NCBI GenBank assembly: GCA_004293905.1
Contig: RDZE01000025.1
Span: 1 to 64,000 of the forward strand
Direction of reading: 5' to 3'
DNA from: Cytophagales bacterium
Lineage (GTDB): Bacteria > Bacteroidota > Bacteroidia > Cytophagales > Microscillaceae
Length of the DNA: 64,000 bases
In this document: in pieces, positions 16,745 to 25,605 of the stretch
Position numbering within the stretch: the first letter of the stretch is position 1
Layout: the number at the start of each line of letters is the position of its first letter
The notes under the pieces: generated by a model
Seen by the model: the letters and a program-made list of their open reading frames with translations, nothing else
Told to the model about the DNA's origin: nothing
Databases searched by the model: none
Position numbers and translations under genes: made by a program

Positions 16745-17455
16745 TTAGCCTATATTATGAAAGACATTCTGGACATCATCATCTTCTTCAAATTTTTGTA
16801 TCATTTTCATTACTTCTTCTTCTTGCTCTGGGCTTAGTTTTACGCTTGATAGAGGCACACGCTCAAATTCAGCCGTTATAATTTCATGTTTTTTATCCTC
16901 GAGTGCTTTCTGAATACTGCCAAAGTCTTTAAAACCTCCATAAATAACTATAGTGTCCTCTTCTTCGAAAACCTCGTCAGCACCAAAATCTATAAGGTCA
17001 AATTCCAATGCTTCAAGGTCTAAACCATTTGTATTTTTAATCTTAAACACGCATTTACGTTCAAAAACAAAATCAAGTGAACCAGAAGTGCCTAAACTGC
17101 CACCTGCGCGTGTCAAATAACTTCTTACACTTGCGACTGTACGAGTAGGATTATCAGTAGTGCACTCTGCTAAAACCGCTACTCCATAAGGTCCGTAGCC
17201 TTCATAGACTACTTCTTTATAGTCGGCTTCATCTTTCGAAGTAGCTTTTTTAATAGCACGCTCTATGTTATCTTTGGGCATATTGATTGTTCGTGCATTC
17301 TGAATAATGGCACGTAAGCGCGAGTTCGTACTTGGGTCAGCTCCTCCAGCTTTTACAGCCAAAGTAATTTCTTTGCCCAACTTGGTGAAGTTTTTAGCCA
17401 TCTGACCCCACCTTTTGAATTTTCTTTCTTTTCTAAATTCAAATGCTCTTCCCAT
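16745..17455 (-). CDS. YebC/PmpR family (DUF28) protein
   Basis: The 236-residue length and the whole layout match the YebC family: N-terminal MGRAFEFRKERKFKRWGQMA, then AGGADPSTNSRLRAII and NMPKDNIERAI, and an acidic C-terminus. Family members were described as DNA-binding transcription regulators (PmpR), and more recent work links YebC homologues to translation of difficult sequences such as proline-rich stretches. The sequence does not decide between these roles. It is the first gene of the yebC-hpt-adk-pyrR run and has a good candidate promoter upstream. Confidence 0.93.
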   Translation of the reverse strand: MGRAFEFRKERKFKRWGQMAKNFTKLGKEITLAVKAGGADPSTNSRLRAIIQNARTINMPKDNIERAIKKATSKDEADYKEVVYEGYGPYGVAVLAECTTDNPTRTVASVRSYLTRAGGSLGTSGSLDFVFERKCVFKIKNTNGLDLEALEFDLIDFGADEVFEEEDTIVIYGGFKDFGSIQKALEDKKHEIITAEFERVPLSSVKLSPEQEEEVMKMIQKFEEDDDVQNVFHNIG

Positions 17456-17487
17456 AATTCTATTTTTTTTGTTTGTAAATTTCGCGG

Positions 17488-17518
17488 CAAAGGTACTAAA
17501 AGGAATAATATTTTACAA
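17488..17518 (-). promoter_or_regulatory. Candidate yebC promoter
   Basis: On the minus strand TACCTTTG (17488-17495) matches the -7 box TAnnTTTG, and a TTG core (17516-17518) lies 20 bases further upstream. The yebC ATG is about 33 bases downstream. Confidence 0.45.
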
Positions 17519-17614
17519 CGCTAAATTTTTGATTGTTTATTAATAACTTATAAAATAACTTTATTTTGTTTCTTTATATTCCAATAAAAGATAAAAAGAA
17601 TGAGTTGATGCTTT

Positions 17615-19319
17615 TTATTTGATAGGGAAGGGCTTTCCTTCGAATACAGTTTCTACTATTTCAATGTCTTTGATTTTCATAGGGTTTATCTTGAATGGAT
17701 TTTCTTTTAATATCGTAAAATCCGCTTTTTTACCTACTTTGATACTGCCAATCTCATTTTCTTTTCGAAGACTTCTTGCAGCTTCTATCGTGATGGCTTT
17801 CATTGCCGCCCATAAGCTCATTTTTTCTTCAGGCGCAAGTACTTCACCTGCATAATTCACCCGATTGACTGCAGACCAAACCAAGACTAAAGGTTCGGCG
17901 GGTGCCATAAAATAATCGCTATGAAAAGAGATAGGTACTCCCAAGCGTTCTAATGAGCCAACAGAAGATATTTTGGAAGCTCTCTCTTTTCCCAACCCTT
18001 GTGTGGAGTAGGGGGAGGATAATTCATAGTAATAGTATGGGTTGTTTGAAACCAATAATCCATACTGAGCGACTTTTTTATGCTGATCTTCGCGTGCATA
18101 TCCGTAGTGTTCTAAGAAAATTTTAGATTGTGAATTGGGGTTTTTCTTTTTGGCTCTGTCTATGATGCTCAGAAGTGTGTCGAGCCCTCCATCGCCATTG
18201 ATGTGAATGTGAATATCCCAATTGGCATTCCAAAAGGTATGAAATACGTCTTCTTGCTCTTCGGGTTGCATCATCCATGCGCCGTGGTGGTGGTCTTCGT
18301 AGGGTTCGCTCATGATCATTAGTTGGCTAAAAATAGCACCATCAACATAAAATTTGATGGCTTTGACATATTCCATTTTTTGATTGTTAGTTTTTATTAA
18401 AGAATCGCAATAAGCAAGTATTTTTGCGCCACTTTTAAGCCTTGGATAAAAATACATAGCATTGGGTACCATCAAAAACCTATAAGGAGTTTTTTCTTGA
18501 TTGATTTCAGCAGCGTTTAGTTTAAGTTCTAAATCAATGTCTATTTGAGGAGTCCCTTGCTCGCATACAGTTGTGAGTCCTCCTTTATGGAACATTGTAC
18601 TCATCATTTTCAGTCCTTTCGCAAATTGTGTTGGGCTGAGTAGATGTTTTAGTACAGGATAGGCTACTTTGAATAAGCCAGCTTCCCATACGTGTCCTTT
18701 CTTCCAATTACAATATTGGGGAGCTGTCTTGAAGTTTTCTTCTGTTAATTTAAAATATTGCAGAGCGTGGCAAGAGCGTTGCCAAACTATGATGGGTCTT
18801 TGTACGGAGATTTTATTGAGGTCTTCTCTTGTTATTTCTCCATGATATGGTTTGAAATATCCCCAAACGATGAGAGGTTCTGAGCTTTTAGTGTATTTTT
18901 TATCAAGTTCTTGCAATCTATTTATGAACATTGCTCTGTCTTTAATAGGCTGTGTATAACCTGTTAGCTGATACGATTTCAAGAGGGAGAATAGTAGCGG
19001 CTATTACAGGGTGAAGATGTGGGTCAATGAAGCCCGGTAATAAAGTTTTACCTTTTAAATCAATCCATTGGGTGGTTTTATCTTCATATTTTTGGGCATC
19101 TTCTTTACTGCCCACAAATATTATTTTGTCTCCTTGAATGGCTATTGCTTCGGCATAGTTAGGCTTATCTCCTTCCATTGTAATGATGTCGCCGCCATAA
19201 TAAATAGTGATGGGCGCTTTGTTCGTACTTGCCGCAGAGTCAGAATTGCATGATACAATGCCTAAGTTTAAAAATAGGCTTATAATTAGAATTATGAGTT
19301 TTGAATAGTGTGTTTTCAT
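17615..19319 (-). pseudogene. YtcJ-like amidohydrolase lipoprotein gene, frameshifted
   Basis: Two overlapping frames make one amidohydrolase of about 565-570 residues. The 5' part (19319 down to 18942) encodes a lipoprotein signal with a lipobox ending at Cys24 (LNLGIVSC), the first beta strands of the amidohydrolase sandwich, and the metal motif in FIDPHLHP. The 3' part (open from 18982 to 17615) supplies the rest of the TIM barrel, including HIHINGDGG, FLEHYGYA and SFHSDYF, and the C-terminal strands ending in GKKADFTIL. Reading must shift by +1 between about 18982 and 18942 to join them; no homopolymer or known slippery site lies there. It is either a real recent mutation or a sequencing error. 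The intact family hydrolyses amides or related bonds, substrate unknown. Confidence 0.8.
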
Positions 19320-19448
19320 AAGTTTTATAGTTTGTAGCAAATATATAAAAATAATACAAAAATAAAAAGTTGTTTAAAAGCAAACTTTTAAAATAACAAA
19401 AAAAAGATTGCAGAAAATTTTCCTAATAAGTAACGAAATGGGGGAGGG

Positions 19449-20423
19449 CTAAGAGTTTACTGTATCCAATTGCAGTTGTTGTAGTTGATTTACCATGCCC
19501 TGCGAGCCTATGATAAGCGGACAGCGTTGATGTAACTTTTGGGGAACTATCTCTAAAACTTCTTTTTCGCCATTGGTGGCTTTTCCTTCGGCTTGTTGAG
19601 CAAGAAGTGCTAAAGGACTGCATTCATATAAAAGTCTTAGTTTTCCTTCTGGATTTTTAGCTGTAGGAGGATAAAGATAAATGCCTCCTTTGAGCAAATT
19701 ACGATGAAAATCGGCAACTAATGAACCTATATAGCGTGTTGCGTATTTTTTCTCTTGGCATTGTTCTATATATTTTTGATAGGGTAGGGGGAAGTCGAGT
19801 TTGTTTCCCTCATTGCAGGAGTATATTTTACCTTCAGTAGGAGTTTTCATTTGCGGATGGGTGAGATAAAAGATTCCTTCATCGGGGTTCAATGTAAATC
19901 CTTCGAGTCCTTTTTTGATAGTAAGTACTAACATTGTAGAAGATCCATAAAGTATATAGCCCGCTGCTATTTGTTTTTTACCTTCTTGGAAAAAGTCCTT
20001 CTCAGTAATCGTTGCACCATTTGGGCTAATGCGCTGGTGTATGGAGAAAATAGTTCCTACTGGGATATTGACATCTATATTAGAAGAACCATCTAAGGGG
20101 TCTATAGCTACCAATAATTGTGCATTAGAAGATGGGCTATGTATGATTTCATCTTGTTCTTCGCTTATAATTGCGGCTACAACTTTACTTTCTTGGAGTG
20201 CTTTAATAAAGGTATTATCAGCAATGACATCTAATTTTTGTTGTTCTTCGCCTTGAACATTTTGTTCACCAGCGGCTCCTGTAATATCATTAAGCCCTGC
20301 ACGATTCACAAGCGAGTTTATTTGTTTACCTGCTTCAGCAAGTGTTTGCAATGTAATGATAAGGTCTTGATGCTGTTGCAGATTTTGTTCTAAATAAGAG
20401 TTAAGTGTAATATAATTTTTCAT
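19449..20423 (-). CDS. fbp: Class I fructose-1,6-bisphosphatase
   Basis: Gluconeogenic enzyme that converts fructose 1,6-bisphosphate to fructose 6-phosphate. The metal and phosphate site DPLDGSSNID is clear near residues 108-117, preceded by the acidic ISEEQDE near 85-91, and VADFHRNLLKGGIYLYPP near 237-254 is the substrate-binding segment of class I enzymes. The 324-residue length fits. It is transcribed divergently from the aspartokinase gene, with 89 bases between, containing a TAACTTTG -7-like box for fbp at 20488-20495. Confidence 0.96.
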   Translation of the reverse strand: MKNYITLNSYLEQNLQQHQDLIITLQTLAEAGKQINSLVNRAGLNDITGAAGEQNVQGEEQQKLDVIADNTFIKALQESKVVAAIISEEQDEIIHSPSSNAQLLVAIDPLDGSSNIDVNIPVGTIFSIHQRISPNGATITEKDFFQEGKKQIAAGYILYGSSTMLVLTIKKGLEGFTLNPDEGIFYLTHPQMKTPTEGKIYSCNEGNKLDFPLPYQKYIEQCQEKKYATRYIGSLVADFHRNLLKGGIYLYPPTAKNPEGKLRLLYECSPLALLAQQAEGKATNGEKEVLEIVPQKLHQRCPLIIGSQGMVNQLQQLQLDTVNS

Positions 20424-20487
20424 AGAATATACATGATTTAAGAATATAACTTAATTTTGAGGCAAAATTTGTATGTGTAAAAGTTTG

Positions 20488-20495
20488 CAAAGTTA
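20488..20495 (-). promoter_or_regulatory. Candidate -7 box for fbp (TAACTTTG)
   Basis: TAACTTTG on the minus strand matches TAnnTTTG. A TTG core lies 20 bases upstream, at the very start of the divergent aspartokinase gene. The leader to the fbp ATG would be roughly 60 bases. Confidence 0.35.
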
Positions 20496-20512
20496 TTTAT
20501 TATTTTCTGAGT

Positions 20513-21793
20513 ATGCAAGTATTTAAGTTCGGTGGTGCCTCGGTAAAAGATGCCGATTCGGTGTGCAATGTAGGAAAAATCATTGAGCAATTTGGCTCTG
20601 ATGGCTCTTTGTTAGTGGTAATTTCTGCGATGGGTAAAATGACCAATGCTTTTGAGGCATTACTCAACACCCTTTGGAAATCTGAAAACTATATGTCAGA
20701 ATGGGGGAGAATAAGAAAATATCATTTGGATATTATTTATGAGCTTTTTGAAGAAGAACAAAATGCTATCGAGGCAGAAGAAATACTCTTAGCGTTATTC
20801 AATGAATTAGAAAGCGTATTTATGTCTATTGAACATAATAAAAATTATGATGAATTGTATGATAAGATTATCGGTTATGGAGAATTGCTTTCCACACGCT
20901 TGGTAGCTTATCATTTAATGCAATCGGGTTTAGATGTTGTTTGGATAGATGCTCGCAAGGTAATAGTAACTGATTCTTCGTGGCGTAGTGCCAATGTGGA
21001 TTGGGATGCTACACAAAAAAGAGTAGGGGAGGAGTTGTTGAATTATTTAGAAAGCGGTAAAATTATTATTACGCAAGGTTTTATAGGAGCCAATGCAGAA
21101 ATGTCGCCTACTACACTTGGTCGTGAGGGTTCTGACTATTCGGCGGCTATATTTGCTAATCTTTTGAATGCTAAAAAAATAACAATTTGGAAAGATGTGC
21201 AAGGGGTATTGAATACAGACCCTAAAATTTTTCCAGAGGCACAATTATTTGCCTATCTTTCGTATCAAGAGGCTGCCGAGATGAGCTATCATGGGGCTTC
21301 GGTCATTCACCCGAAAACAATTAAGCCTCTACAAGAAAAAAATATTCCCTTGTATGTTCGTTCTTTTTTAGATACGCAAAAAAGTGGTACTTGTATAGAT
21401 AATACTGTTTCGCGTAAGATAATACCGAGCATTAGCTTCAGACGGGGTATGTATCTGATGATGCTGGAGAGTAAGTCGTTTGGTTTTTTAGAAACACAAA
21501 AAATTTTAGAAATACTGAAAGGCGTATTTTCAGATGAAGTTTTGTTTGTTCATTTCAATAGAATGGGGTTGAGTATAGCTTCGGAGGAAAAGTTTTCGCT
21601 TTCAGATGATTTATTGGAGCAGATTAATTTTTTGGGCTTTGAACTAAAGGAGCTCAATGATTTGTTAATGATATATGTAAAAAATCCTGATAGCAATATA
21701 GAACAAGTGATTCGGAAACGCTGGAGGATTTTGTCTTCGCAAACAGATAAGTATCGCATGTACTTTTTGGCTGAACCAGAAGAGATAATATGA
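20513..21793 (+). CDS. lysC: Aspartate kinase
   Basis: First step of the aspartate pathway to lysine, threonine and methionine: phosphorylation of aspartate. The N-terminus VFKFGGASVKDADS matches the amino-acid-kinase motif KFGGTSV with Ala for Thr. GREGSDYSAA near 204-213 and WKDVQGVLNTDPK near 226-238 are the ATP- and aspartate-site signatures. Residues 305-426 form the regulatory ACT region. At 426 residues it is a monofunctional enzyme without a homoserine dehydrogenase fusion. The stop overlaps the start of the RimB-like gene by four bases. No other lysine or threonine gene is adjacent. Confidence 0.92.
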   Translation: MQVFKFGGASVKDADSVCNVGKIIEQFGSDGSLLVVISAMGKMTNAFEALLNTLWKSENYMSEWGRIRKYHLDIIYELFEEEQNAIEAEEILLALFNELESVFMSIEHNKNYDELYDKIIGYGELLSTRLVAYHLMQSGLDVVWIDARKVIVTDSSWRSANVDWDATQKRVGEELLNYLESGKIIITQGFIGANAEMSPTTLGREGSDYSAAIFANLLNAKKITIWKDVQGVLNTDPKIFPEAQLFAYLSYQEAAEMSYHGASVIHPKTIKPLQEKNIPLYVRSFLDTQKSGTCIDNTVSRKIIPSISFRRGMYLMMLESKSFGFLETQKILEILKGVFSDEVLFVHFNRMGLSIASEEKFSLSDDLLEQINFLGFELKELNDLLMIYVKNPDSNIEQVIRKRWRILSSQTDKYRMYFLAEPEEII

Positions 21794-22230
21794 GAGAAAA
21801 AAAGGTTATAGGGAAACGTGATAAGGTAAGTTTTCCAGAATTTAGTTTAAAAGATATAGATTGTAAGATAGATACGGGTGCTGCTACTTCGGCAATTCAT
21901 TGCCATCAAATTAAACTCACGAAGCGTAAGGGTGTTTTGGGCGTTTCTTTTAGACTTTTAGACCCCGAACACCCTGCTTATAATGATGTAACTTATTGGA
22001 CATCTGATTTTCGTGAAAAGATTATTAAAAGTTCTTTTGGTGAGGTAGAAAAACGTTATATGATTCGTACTAAAGTTGTATTATTTGGTAAGCGTTACAT
22101 GACTTCTTTTACCTTAACGGATAGAAAAGCGATGCGTTTTCCTGTTTTAATAGGTCGTAGGCTTCTCAAGAATAGGTTTTTAGTAGATGTTTCTTCGGAA
22201 TATTTATCTTTTAAAGCCCGAAAGAGTTAG
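21790..22230 (+). CDS. RimB/RimK-associated retropepsin-like zinc protease family (PF05618)
   Basis: A 146-residue protein of the family annotated as ATP-dependent zinc protease or RimB. The aspartyl-type motif DTGAATSAIH is at residues 29-38 and RFPVLIGRRLL near 119-129 is the second family block. In Pseudomonas RimB is reported to remove the poly-glutamate that RimK adds to ribosomal protein S6, and most relatives sit next to a RimK ligase. Here there is no rimK within the window; the gene instead overlaps lysC by four bases. The role is therefore inferred from family only. It shares its last four bases with the convergent BKACE gene. Confidence 0.82.
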   Translation: MREKKVIGKRDKVSFPEFSLKDIDCKIDTGAATSAIHCHQIKLTKRKGVLGVSFRLLDPEHPAYNDVTYWTSDFREKIIKSSFGEVEKRYMIRTKVVLFGKRYMTSFTLTDRKAMRFPVLIGRRLLKNRFLVDVSSEYLSFKARKS

Positions 22231-23090
22231 TCGCGAAGAGGTATTTTCAACATCTCTCTGGTTTCATTGATTGTTGCGATTTCTCTGCCCAACATTTTTG
22301 CAAGTTGCACTCCTGCTTCTACACATTCGCCATTTGATTTTGCCATTTCTCCGTTAGGCAAGTAAAAATTATCTTCTAAACCTACTCTAAAATTTCCTCC
22401 CATTACGGCGGCGATGGCGGCTAATTGCCATTGTTTTCGGCTAATAATGATAGCTTGCCAATTTTTTCCTTGAGGTACTTGTTTTATTTGATTGATTAAA
22501 TTTTCAGGGGTAGCAGGTATTCCGCCCAATACGCCCATTACTAAGCTATAAACGGCTTTTTCGTTGATGAGCCCCATTTCTTTGAGAGGTTCTGCATTGT
22601 GAATGTGTCCTGTATCAAAACACTCCATTTCTGGAACAGTGCCTGCTTCATTCATTTGTGTTACGAAGTATTGCATTTCGTCAAAGGGATTGGCAAATAC
22701 TGCGCTCCAGTGAAATTTTTTATCTTTTTTTGAATAAATAGCATAGTTCATACTCCCCATATTGAATGCTGCCATGTCGGGTTTTAGGGCTAATACGTGG
22801 CGTATTCTGTCTTCTTTGGGTAGTCCTATTGCCCCAGTAGAATAGTTGATAATGATATTGGGGCATAATTTTCTTACTTCTTGGTGTATCTCTTGGAATA
22901 CTTCTAAACGCCAACTTGGGCGTCCGTCATCTTCGCGCGCGTGTATGTGCACGATGCTTGCGCCTGCATCTTCGGCTCTTTTTGCTTCTTGGGCTAATTC
23001 TTTTGGTGTGTAGGGAATATAAGGACAGTGGGCTCGTGTGGTGGCGGCACCTGTGAGCGCGCAAGAAAGAATAAGTTTATTATTTGACAT
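22227..23090 (-). CDS. BKACE family (3-keto-5-aminohexanoate cleavage-type) enzyme
   Basis: A 287-residue TIM-barrel enzyme of the DUF849/BKACE family, which condenses beta-keto acids with acetyl-CoA to give acetoacetate and a new CoA ester. Family blocks are visible: LSCALTGAATTRAH near the N-terminus, the metal-binding HIHARE near 45-50 with DDGRPS after it, and a late GNFRVGLEDN. I start it at the ATG at 23088-23090; the frame continues 15 codons upstream with low-complexity Asn/Lys residues. Different subgroups act on different keto acids, and without lysine-fermentation genes (kamA, kdd) nearby the substrate is open. Confidence 0.85.
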   Translation of the reverse strand: MSNNKLILSCALTGAATTRAHCPYIPYTPKELAQEAKRAEDAGASIVHIHAREDDGRPSWRLEVFQEIHQEVRKLCPNIIINYSTGAIGLPKEDRIRHVLALKPDMAAFNMGSMNYAIYSKKDKKFHWSAVFANPFDEMQYFVTQMNEAGTVPEMECFDTGHIHNAEPLKEMGLINEKAVYSLVMGVLGGIPATPENLINQIKQVPQGKNWQAIIISRKQWQLAAIAAVMGGNFRVGLEDNFYLPNGEMAKSNGECVEAGVQLAKMLGREIATINETREMLKIPLRD

Positions 23091-23178
23091 TGTTGATGTT
23101 TTTTTATTTTTTCTATTCTGATTATTTTGGTGCAATTATGCAGTTTTTTTCTATTTTACAAAACAAATGTATCAAAAT

Positions 23179-23209
23179 TTTGATTATTTGAAAATAAAAG
23201 CAATATTTG
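23179..23209 (+). promoter_or_regulatory. Candidate promoter of the acyl-CoA ligase gene
   Basis: TTTG at 23179-23182 and AATATTTG at 23202-23209 are 19 bases apart. The second element matches TAnnTTTG at all positions except the first. The ATG follows about 47 bases later. Confidence 0.35.
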
Positions 23210-23256
23210 TACTCTAAAAAGAAAAAACAATAATTAACTAAGTAACTCTCTCGATC

Positions 23257-24981
23257 ATGGAAAATACAGCTACTTTAGCAGGGAAAAGTGCCACTAATGC
23301 TAATAAACAGGCAAAGCCATTAATTGAATATTTTTATCGTTGGGAAAAAGAAAGACCTAACAACACATATTTACGACAACCAATAGGCGATGATTGGCAA
23401 AGCTATACGTTTTCACAAGTAAGCGACCAAGCACGTAGAATTGCATCTGCATTACAAGCAATGGGTTTACAGAAAGGCGATAATGTAGGATTGGTTTCAA
23501 AGAACTGTGTTCACTGGGTTATTAATGATTTGGCTATCATGATGGGCGGATTTGTTTCTGTACCTTTTTACCCAACATTAAATTCAGAACAACTGAGAGA
23601 AGTTGTAGAACATAGTGGTTGTAAGGTGCTGTTTGTTGGTAAATTAGATGAGCCTGTTTGGAAAGATATGAAGGCAGGAATCCCTGATGGGGTAAAAGTA
23701 GTTACTTACCCACAATACAGCTACTCCGCAAAAATAGAAGGAGACGGATATATTAAATGGGACGATTTATGCAAAACGCATAGCCCGATGGAGGGTAATT
23801 ATGTGCCCGATATTAATGATTTGGCAACTATTATCTATACTTCGGGCACAACCGGAATGCCTAAAGGAGTTATGCATACTTATTTCACGATGTTTGCTTC
23901 TTTGAATGCTGGTGCAGGTCCTCTTATGTTAGATGAAGGTGATGGTAGCGCGCGTTTTTTCTCTTATTTACCTTTATGCCATATTGCTGAAAGAGCGATA
24001 GTAGAAACTGCAAGTTTGTATTCTGGCGGAATGATTTCTTTTGCTGAAACCTTAGACAGTTTCCCTAAAAACTTAGCAGCGACACAACCAACTCATTTTT
24101 TGGCAGTGCCTCGCATCTGGACAAAATTCCAATTGGGTATTTTAGCAAAAATGAGCCAATCAAAATTAAATTTGTTTTTAAAAATTCCTATTTTAAATAA
24201 TATTGTCAGAAAAAAAATAAAAACAGGCTTAGGACTTAGTGAAGCAAAACTGATTTTGACAGGGGCTGCGCCAATGCCAGCATCTTTGATTCAGTGGTTT
24301 CAAAAATTAGGTATTATTGTGCAAGAAGCCTATGGAATGACTGAAAATGGCGGTTGTTGTACCTTGATGCGCAAAAATAATATCAAAATGGGAACTATTG
24401 GTCAGTTGTATGATGGCGCAGAAGTGAAAATAGACCCCGATTCAGGTGAAATTCTTATGAAGGCTGATTGGGTAATGACTGGGTATTACAAAGAACCTGA
24501 AAAAACGGCAGAAACGATTAAAGATGGTTGGTTACACACAGGCGATGCTGGAAACATTGACAAAGATAAATTTTTGACAATTACTGGACGCGTAAAAGAT
24601 ACTTTTAAAACTGCGAAAGGCGAATTCATAGTGCCTGCGCCTATCGAATTTGGTTTTGCTCAAAATAATTATATAGAACAAGTATGTTTAACAGGGCGTA
24701 CTTTGCCACAACCTGTCGCATTAGTAGTTTTATCGGAGATAGGTAAAGCTGAAGATAAAGATGTTGTAACATCAGCCATCACTGAAAGTTTAGATGCCTT
24801 GAACGCCACGCTCAGAAATTTTGAAAAAGTGGAAAAAGTAATTGTTGTAAAAGAGGCTTGGGCAGTAGAGAATGGTGTTTTAACCCCTACATTGAAGATT
24901 AAAAGAAACATAATAGAGCAAAAATATAATGATAAGTTAGAAAATTGGTATCAATCAAAAGATAAAATTGTTTGGGAATAA
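23257..24981 (+). CDS. Long-chain acyl-CoA synthetase (AMP-forming)
   Basis: A 574-residue member of the ANL superfamily, activating a fatty acid to acyl-AMP and then acyl-CoA. The AMP-binding P-loop YTSGTTGMPKG is at residues 194-204, the adenine-binding motif AYGMTENGG near 366-374, and GWLHTGDAG near 425-433 begins the hinge to the C-terminal domain, with the GRVKDTFKTAKGE stretch of long-chain synthetases near 445-457. It fits the FadD/AMP-ligase group that resembles eukaryotic long-chain enzymes. No signal peptide. A strong hairpin terminator follows. Confidence 0.9.
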   Translation: MENTATLAGKSATNANKQAKPLIEYFYRWEKERPNNTYLRQPIGDDWQSYTFSQVSDQARRIASALQAMGLQKGDNVGLVSKNCVHWVINDLAIMMGGFVSVPFYPTLNSEQLREVVEHSGCKVLFVGKLDEPVWKDMKAGIPDGVKVVTYPQYSYSAKIEGDGYIKWDDLCKTHSPMEGNYVPDINDLATIIYTSGTTGMPKGVMHTYFTMFASLNAGAGPLMLDEGDGSARFFSYLPLCHIAERAIVETASLYSGGMISFAETLDSFPKNLAATQPTHFLAVPRIWTKFQLGILAKMSQSKLNLFLKIPILNNIVRKKIKTGLGLSEAKLILTGAAPMPASLIQWFQKLGIIVQEAYGMTENGGCCTLMRKNNIKMGTIGQLYDGAEVKIDPDSGEILMKADWVMTGYYKEPEKTAETIKDGWLHTGDAGNIDKDKFLTITGRVKDTFKTAKGEFIVPAPIEFGFAQNNYIEQVCLTGRTLPQPVALVVLSEIGKAEDKDVVTSAITESLDALNATLRNFEKVEKVIVVKEAWAVENGVLTPTLKIKRNIIEQKYNDKLENWYQSKDKIVWE

Positions 24982-24998
24982 CCTTTTTATTTTTTCTT

Positions 24999-25036
24999 AA
25001 AAAAGGCAGGGTTTTGAACAAAATCTTGCCTTTTTT
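24999..25036 (+). terminator. Terminator after the acyl-CoA synthetase gene
   Basis: A 12-bp stem with one G-U pair (24999-25010 with 25025-25036) whose right arm ends in six T residues. It starts 18 bases after the stop codon. Confidence 0.8.
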
Positions 25037-25090
25037 GGTTAACAAAATAATTATTAAAATAGTGTTAAACTTTATTCTTTCTTATTTTTT

Positions 25091-25504
25091 ATGGTCGAAA
25101 CTATATATAACAGCCAATTTCTCGAAATGACTCATGATAGTCAAAACTCAATGATTGTCTATGTATGGCATCCTACAACAAGCAATATGACTAACACAGA
25201 CTATCAGAATGAACATCTGCAAATAGTGAAATTTTCGGAAATGCATCAAATTGCTAAACATTTGATAGATACGCGTAATTTTACATTTACAATAGGTTTA
25301 GAGATGCAAGAATGGGCGAACCAAAATTTTTACCCTCCACTAATGGCAAGCGGCAGCCGTAAGTTTTCGTTAGTAATCCCTTCTGACTTATTTGCGCAAG
25401 TTTCTATAGAACAAACAGTAGAGGATAGTGGCACAGCAGATGTAGTCCAAACCCGATATTTTGATGATATAGAAAAAGCAAGGGCTTGGGCATTGGAAGA
25501 TTAA
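25091..25504 (+). CDS. STAS/SpoIIAA-like hypothetical protein
   Basis: A 137-residue cytoplasmic protein that I cannot place in a named family. It is clearly related to the protein at 53022-53450: both open with an IY/IF-x-NQ/SQ-x-x-x-E/L pattern and share strand-turn-strand spacing, an EW in the middle (MQEWANQNFYPP here, NEWLEQVWFPT there), a Gly-Lys turn, and a final helix. The alternating alpha/beta pattern fits the STAS/SpoIIAA-like fold found in regulatory proteins. No DSSG phosphorylation motif is present. It is a single-gene unit between two hairpin terminators. Confidence 0.55.
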   Translation: MVETIYNSQFLEMTHDSQNSMIVYVWHPTTSNMTNTDYQNEHLQIVKFSEMHQIAKHLIDTRNFTFTIGLEMQEWANQNFYPPLMASGSRKFSLVIPSDLFAQVSIEQTVEDSGTADVVQTRYFDDIEKARAWALED

Positions 25505-25523
25505 AAAAGCATATTAAATTTGT

Positions 25524-25567
25524 GCTTCTTTATACACTCTTTTAAGGTGGTGTAAAGAAGCTTTTTT
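25524..25567 (+). terminator. Terminator before purC
   Basis: A stem of nine perfect pairs extended past a one-base bulge (25524-25537 with 25550-25561) is followed by six T residues at 25562-25567. Confidence 0.8.
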
Positions 25568-25605
25568 ATTTTATTATAATATGCAAAATATAACTGTTAA
25601 AAAAG

